From contig NZ_QRZF01000009.1 of assembly GCF_003464595.1 (NCBI RefSeq), forward strand, positions 124,001 through 188,000: a stretch of 64,000 nucleotides of DNA, read 5' to 3'. Shown one piece after another: positions 62,746-64,000 of this stretch. Within the stretch, counting starts at the first letter, position 1, and every line of letters starts with the position of its first letter. The translations under genes were made by a program, and so were the position numbers. A model generated the notes under the pieces. The model saw only the letters and a program-made list of their open reading frames with translations. It did no database searches and was not told where the DNA came from. This DNA comes from Bacteroides intestinalis. Its GTDB lineage: Bacteria; Bacteroidota; Bacteroidia; Bacteroidales; Bacteroidaceae.

Positions 62746-63153
62746 TTATTCCATTCCCAGTATAAAATTAAATCCCCGAGAATCACTCGTCAAGAAGAAT
62801 GTACCTCTCAACTGATTTCCTGTTACTCTAACATCATCCATATAAGATACACCTGCCCTACCATAATCTAATATTAGATTATTATTGTAATCATCCTCCC
62901 ACAGCCATTTAAAACGAAAATTATCATAAGGAGCTCCATCAGATGAATAGTACTGGTATTCTTCACCAAATCCATCTCCCCAAAAAGTAAATGTACTGAA
63001 AATAGGTTCACCATTCTCAGCATACATACCTACATCTCCTGTCCATGCCCGTCCTATGATTACTGACTCTATACTATACTGATCATCATCTTCGCATGAT
63101 GTCAGGCTCAGGGCAAACACCCATACAAATATAAAATATAGATATTTTTTCAT
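62746..63153 (-). CDS. Small lipoprotein
   Basis: 135 residues. Signal peptide with lipobox LTSC (Cys20). Beta-rich mature part, W/F-rich (FRFKWLWEDDYNNNLIL), with a lipocalin-like layout of strands. Aligns in pattern with the next upstream lipoprotein, which suggests a gene duplication. Function unknown. Confidence 0.75.
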   Translation of the reverse strand: MKKYLYFIFVWVFALSLTSCEDDDQYSIESVIIGRAWTGDVGMYAENGEPIFSTFTFWGDGFGEEYQYYSSDGAPYDNFRFKWLWEDDYNNNLILDYGRAGVSYMDDVRVTGNQLRGTFFLTSDSRGFNFILGME

Positions 63154-63166
63154 CTCGCTTATTTAT

Positions 63167-63586
63167 TTAGTTTTTCGTATAATTGGAGTCTGTCATCATC
63201 AGCACCTTTCCGTCCAGCTTACCGCTAAGGTAATGATCACGTACCCATACATTCTCAAAGTACTTTACTTTTCCATCTGAAAAAGTGAGTCTTAAAGCTT
63301 CCTTGCTATCATCTGTCCAACGCCAGGAGAATTCTCTGTCGACAGTAGTTTTCCCACCGGTATCATAGGTGGTTGTAAGTTCCTGCCCTTTATTATTATC
63401 TTTAAAGAATCTGAGTTGATAAGTACATGTTAAACCCTCATCCGTCTCATATTCATCTATCCAGGTTCTGTCACATAGCTTTTTGTCACTATTCTCCATC
63501 GTGTAATATACATCATCCCCGCAAGACAATAAACCAACAGCAAAGACGCATAGCAATAATATTTTTACGCAATTCAAAGTTTTCAT
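63167..63586 (-). CDS. Small lipoprotein, related to neighbour
   Basis: 139 residues from the ATG at 63586. Lipobox LLSC (Cys22). The segment REFSWRWTDDSKEALRLTF followed by DHYLSGKL parallels FKWLWEDD and NQLRGTF in the downstream lipoprotein. Probably a paralogous pair in one operon (14 bp apart). Confidence 0.75.
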   Translation of the reverse strand: MKTLNCVKILLLCVFAVGLLSCGDDVYYTMENSDKKLCDRTWIDEYETDEGLTCTYQLRFFKDNNKGQELTTTYDTGGKTTVDREFSWRWTDDSKEALRLTFSDGKVKYFENVWVRDHYLSGKLDGKVLMMTDSNYTKN

Positions 63587-63643
63587 AATTATCAAGTTTA
63601 GTTAATACCTGTGGACAAAAATACGAAAAGATATCGAAATGTT

Positions 63644-64000
63644 TTAATATTTCGCCTGATATTTCTTATAGAAGGTCAGAAACAGAATAAAACCGACCAT
63701 GGCGAAAGGAACTCCTGCCAGTGCCGGATAACGATAACCGCCACTGATAGCAAGCCCACCAACATACGCACCGATTGCATTTCCCAAGTTAAATGCCACT
63801 TGCACACAAGCCGCTCCCAGCATCTCTCCACCTTTTGCCACACGGATAATCAACACTTGTTCCGGACTGGAAACCGCGAACAAACCGGCAGTACAAAGGC
63901 ACATCAATAATGCTGATAACCACGGATAAGGAGACAAGAAGAATATCAATAACAGTACGACACAAATCATAGCCTGCACAGTAGTACCTACTTTTCCGGG
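63644..64000 (-). CDS. MFS transporter, C-terminal part
   Basis: 119 codons visible; the gene continues past the right edge. Four hydrophobic segments (about residues 10-25, 27-45, 60-85 and 94-112). LPPPYPW-like and NLGNAIGAYVGG motifs fit the DHA1/AraJ-YdhP type of major facilitator drug or sugar efflux proteins. Starts and substrate are outside the window. Confidence 0.8.
   Translation of the reverse strand, partial: PGKVGTTVQAMICVVLLLIFFLSPYPWLSALLMCLCTAGLFAVSSPEQVLIIRVAKGGEMLGAACVQVAFNLGNAIGAYVGGLAISGGYRYPALAGVPFAMVGFILFLTFYKKYQAKY

Noticed and set aside
1..64000. CRISPR arrays, rRNA genes, known insertion sequences
   Set aside because: No regularly spaced repeats with unique spacers, no rRNA sequence and no transposase were seen.

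Overview
The window comes from a Bacteroides-type gut bacterium. Supporting signs are a SusC/SusD outer-membrane pair, alternative-spermidine-pathway and pyruvate phosphate dikinase genes, lipoproteins with Bacteroidetes-style lipoboxes, scarce Shine-Dalgarno sequences and promoters of the Bacteroides form (TTTG, about 19 bp, TAnnTTTG). Positions 1 to about 38.5 kb are a long-tailed (siphovirus-like) prophage whose left end lies outside the window. Positions 38.5-64 kb are ordinary chromosome.

Prophage, left to right. The minus-strand late block runs from the scaffold gene (19416) down to position 1: scaffold, putative decoration protein, major capsid, four small connector/completion genes, tail tube, tail-assembly chaperone pair (apparent -1 frameshift), an 1825-residue tape measure, a beta-repeat protein, then distal tail/baseplate genes. 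Rha and KilA-N antirepressor-type genes, one unknown gene and a plus-strand cargo pair (small membrane protein plus exported protein) interrupt the tail genes. Upstream of the scaffold is a phage array of eight tRNAs (fMet, Phe, Asn, Trp, Gln, Glu, Ser, Tyr) led by a zinc-ribbon gene. Terminase large subunit and portal face the other way (20730-23827). A minus-strand replication block (28185-24026) carries a P4/D5-like primase-helicase and a MuF-like protein; upstream of it are eight copies of a 9-bp iteron-like motif and a possible small terminase gene. A plus-strand early operon (29886-37153) of mostly tiny genes includes a divergent sliding clamp with an unusual tail, a ribbon-helix-helix protein, a YopX protein and a tyrosine recombinase. 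A second tyrosine recombinase, the probable integrase, faces it and lies next to tRNA-Asp, the likely right boundary. I see no CI-like repressor, holin or endolysin; the late block continues off the left edge.

Chromosome: aminotransferase, susD/susC, yqgE, GNAT, GT2 glycosyltransferase, membrane protein, recR, engB, DUF4923-like secreted protein, a nine-tRNA Gly/Leu array containing a 325-bp tandem duplication, nspC, uvrD/pcrA, sodB, a thiE-like gene, a histidine kinase, ppdK, an RlmD-type methyltransferase, an RluA-family synthase, two related lipoproteins and a truncated MFS transporter.

The most interesting non-coding signals are in the prophage: (a) a recurring TATTTTCTA/TAGAAAATA operator-like palindrome before several minus-strand operons; (b) two matching clusters of four 10-bp tandem repeats about 30 kb apart, one next to the integrase; (c) a structured leader before rha with a tRNA-minihelix-like element; (d) the ACTATACAT iteron cluster. 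Functions were assigned by reading motifs and gene order only; no database search was run.
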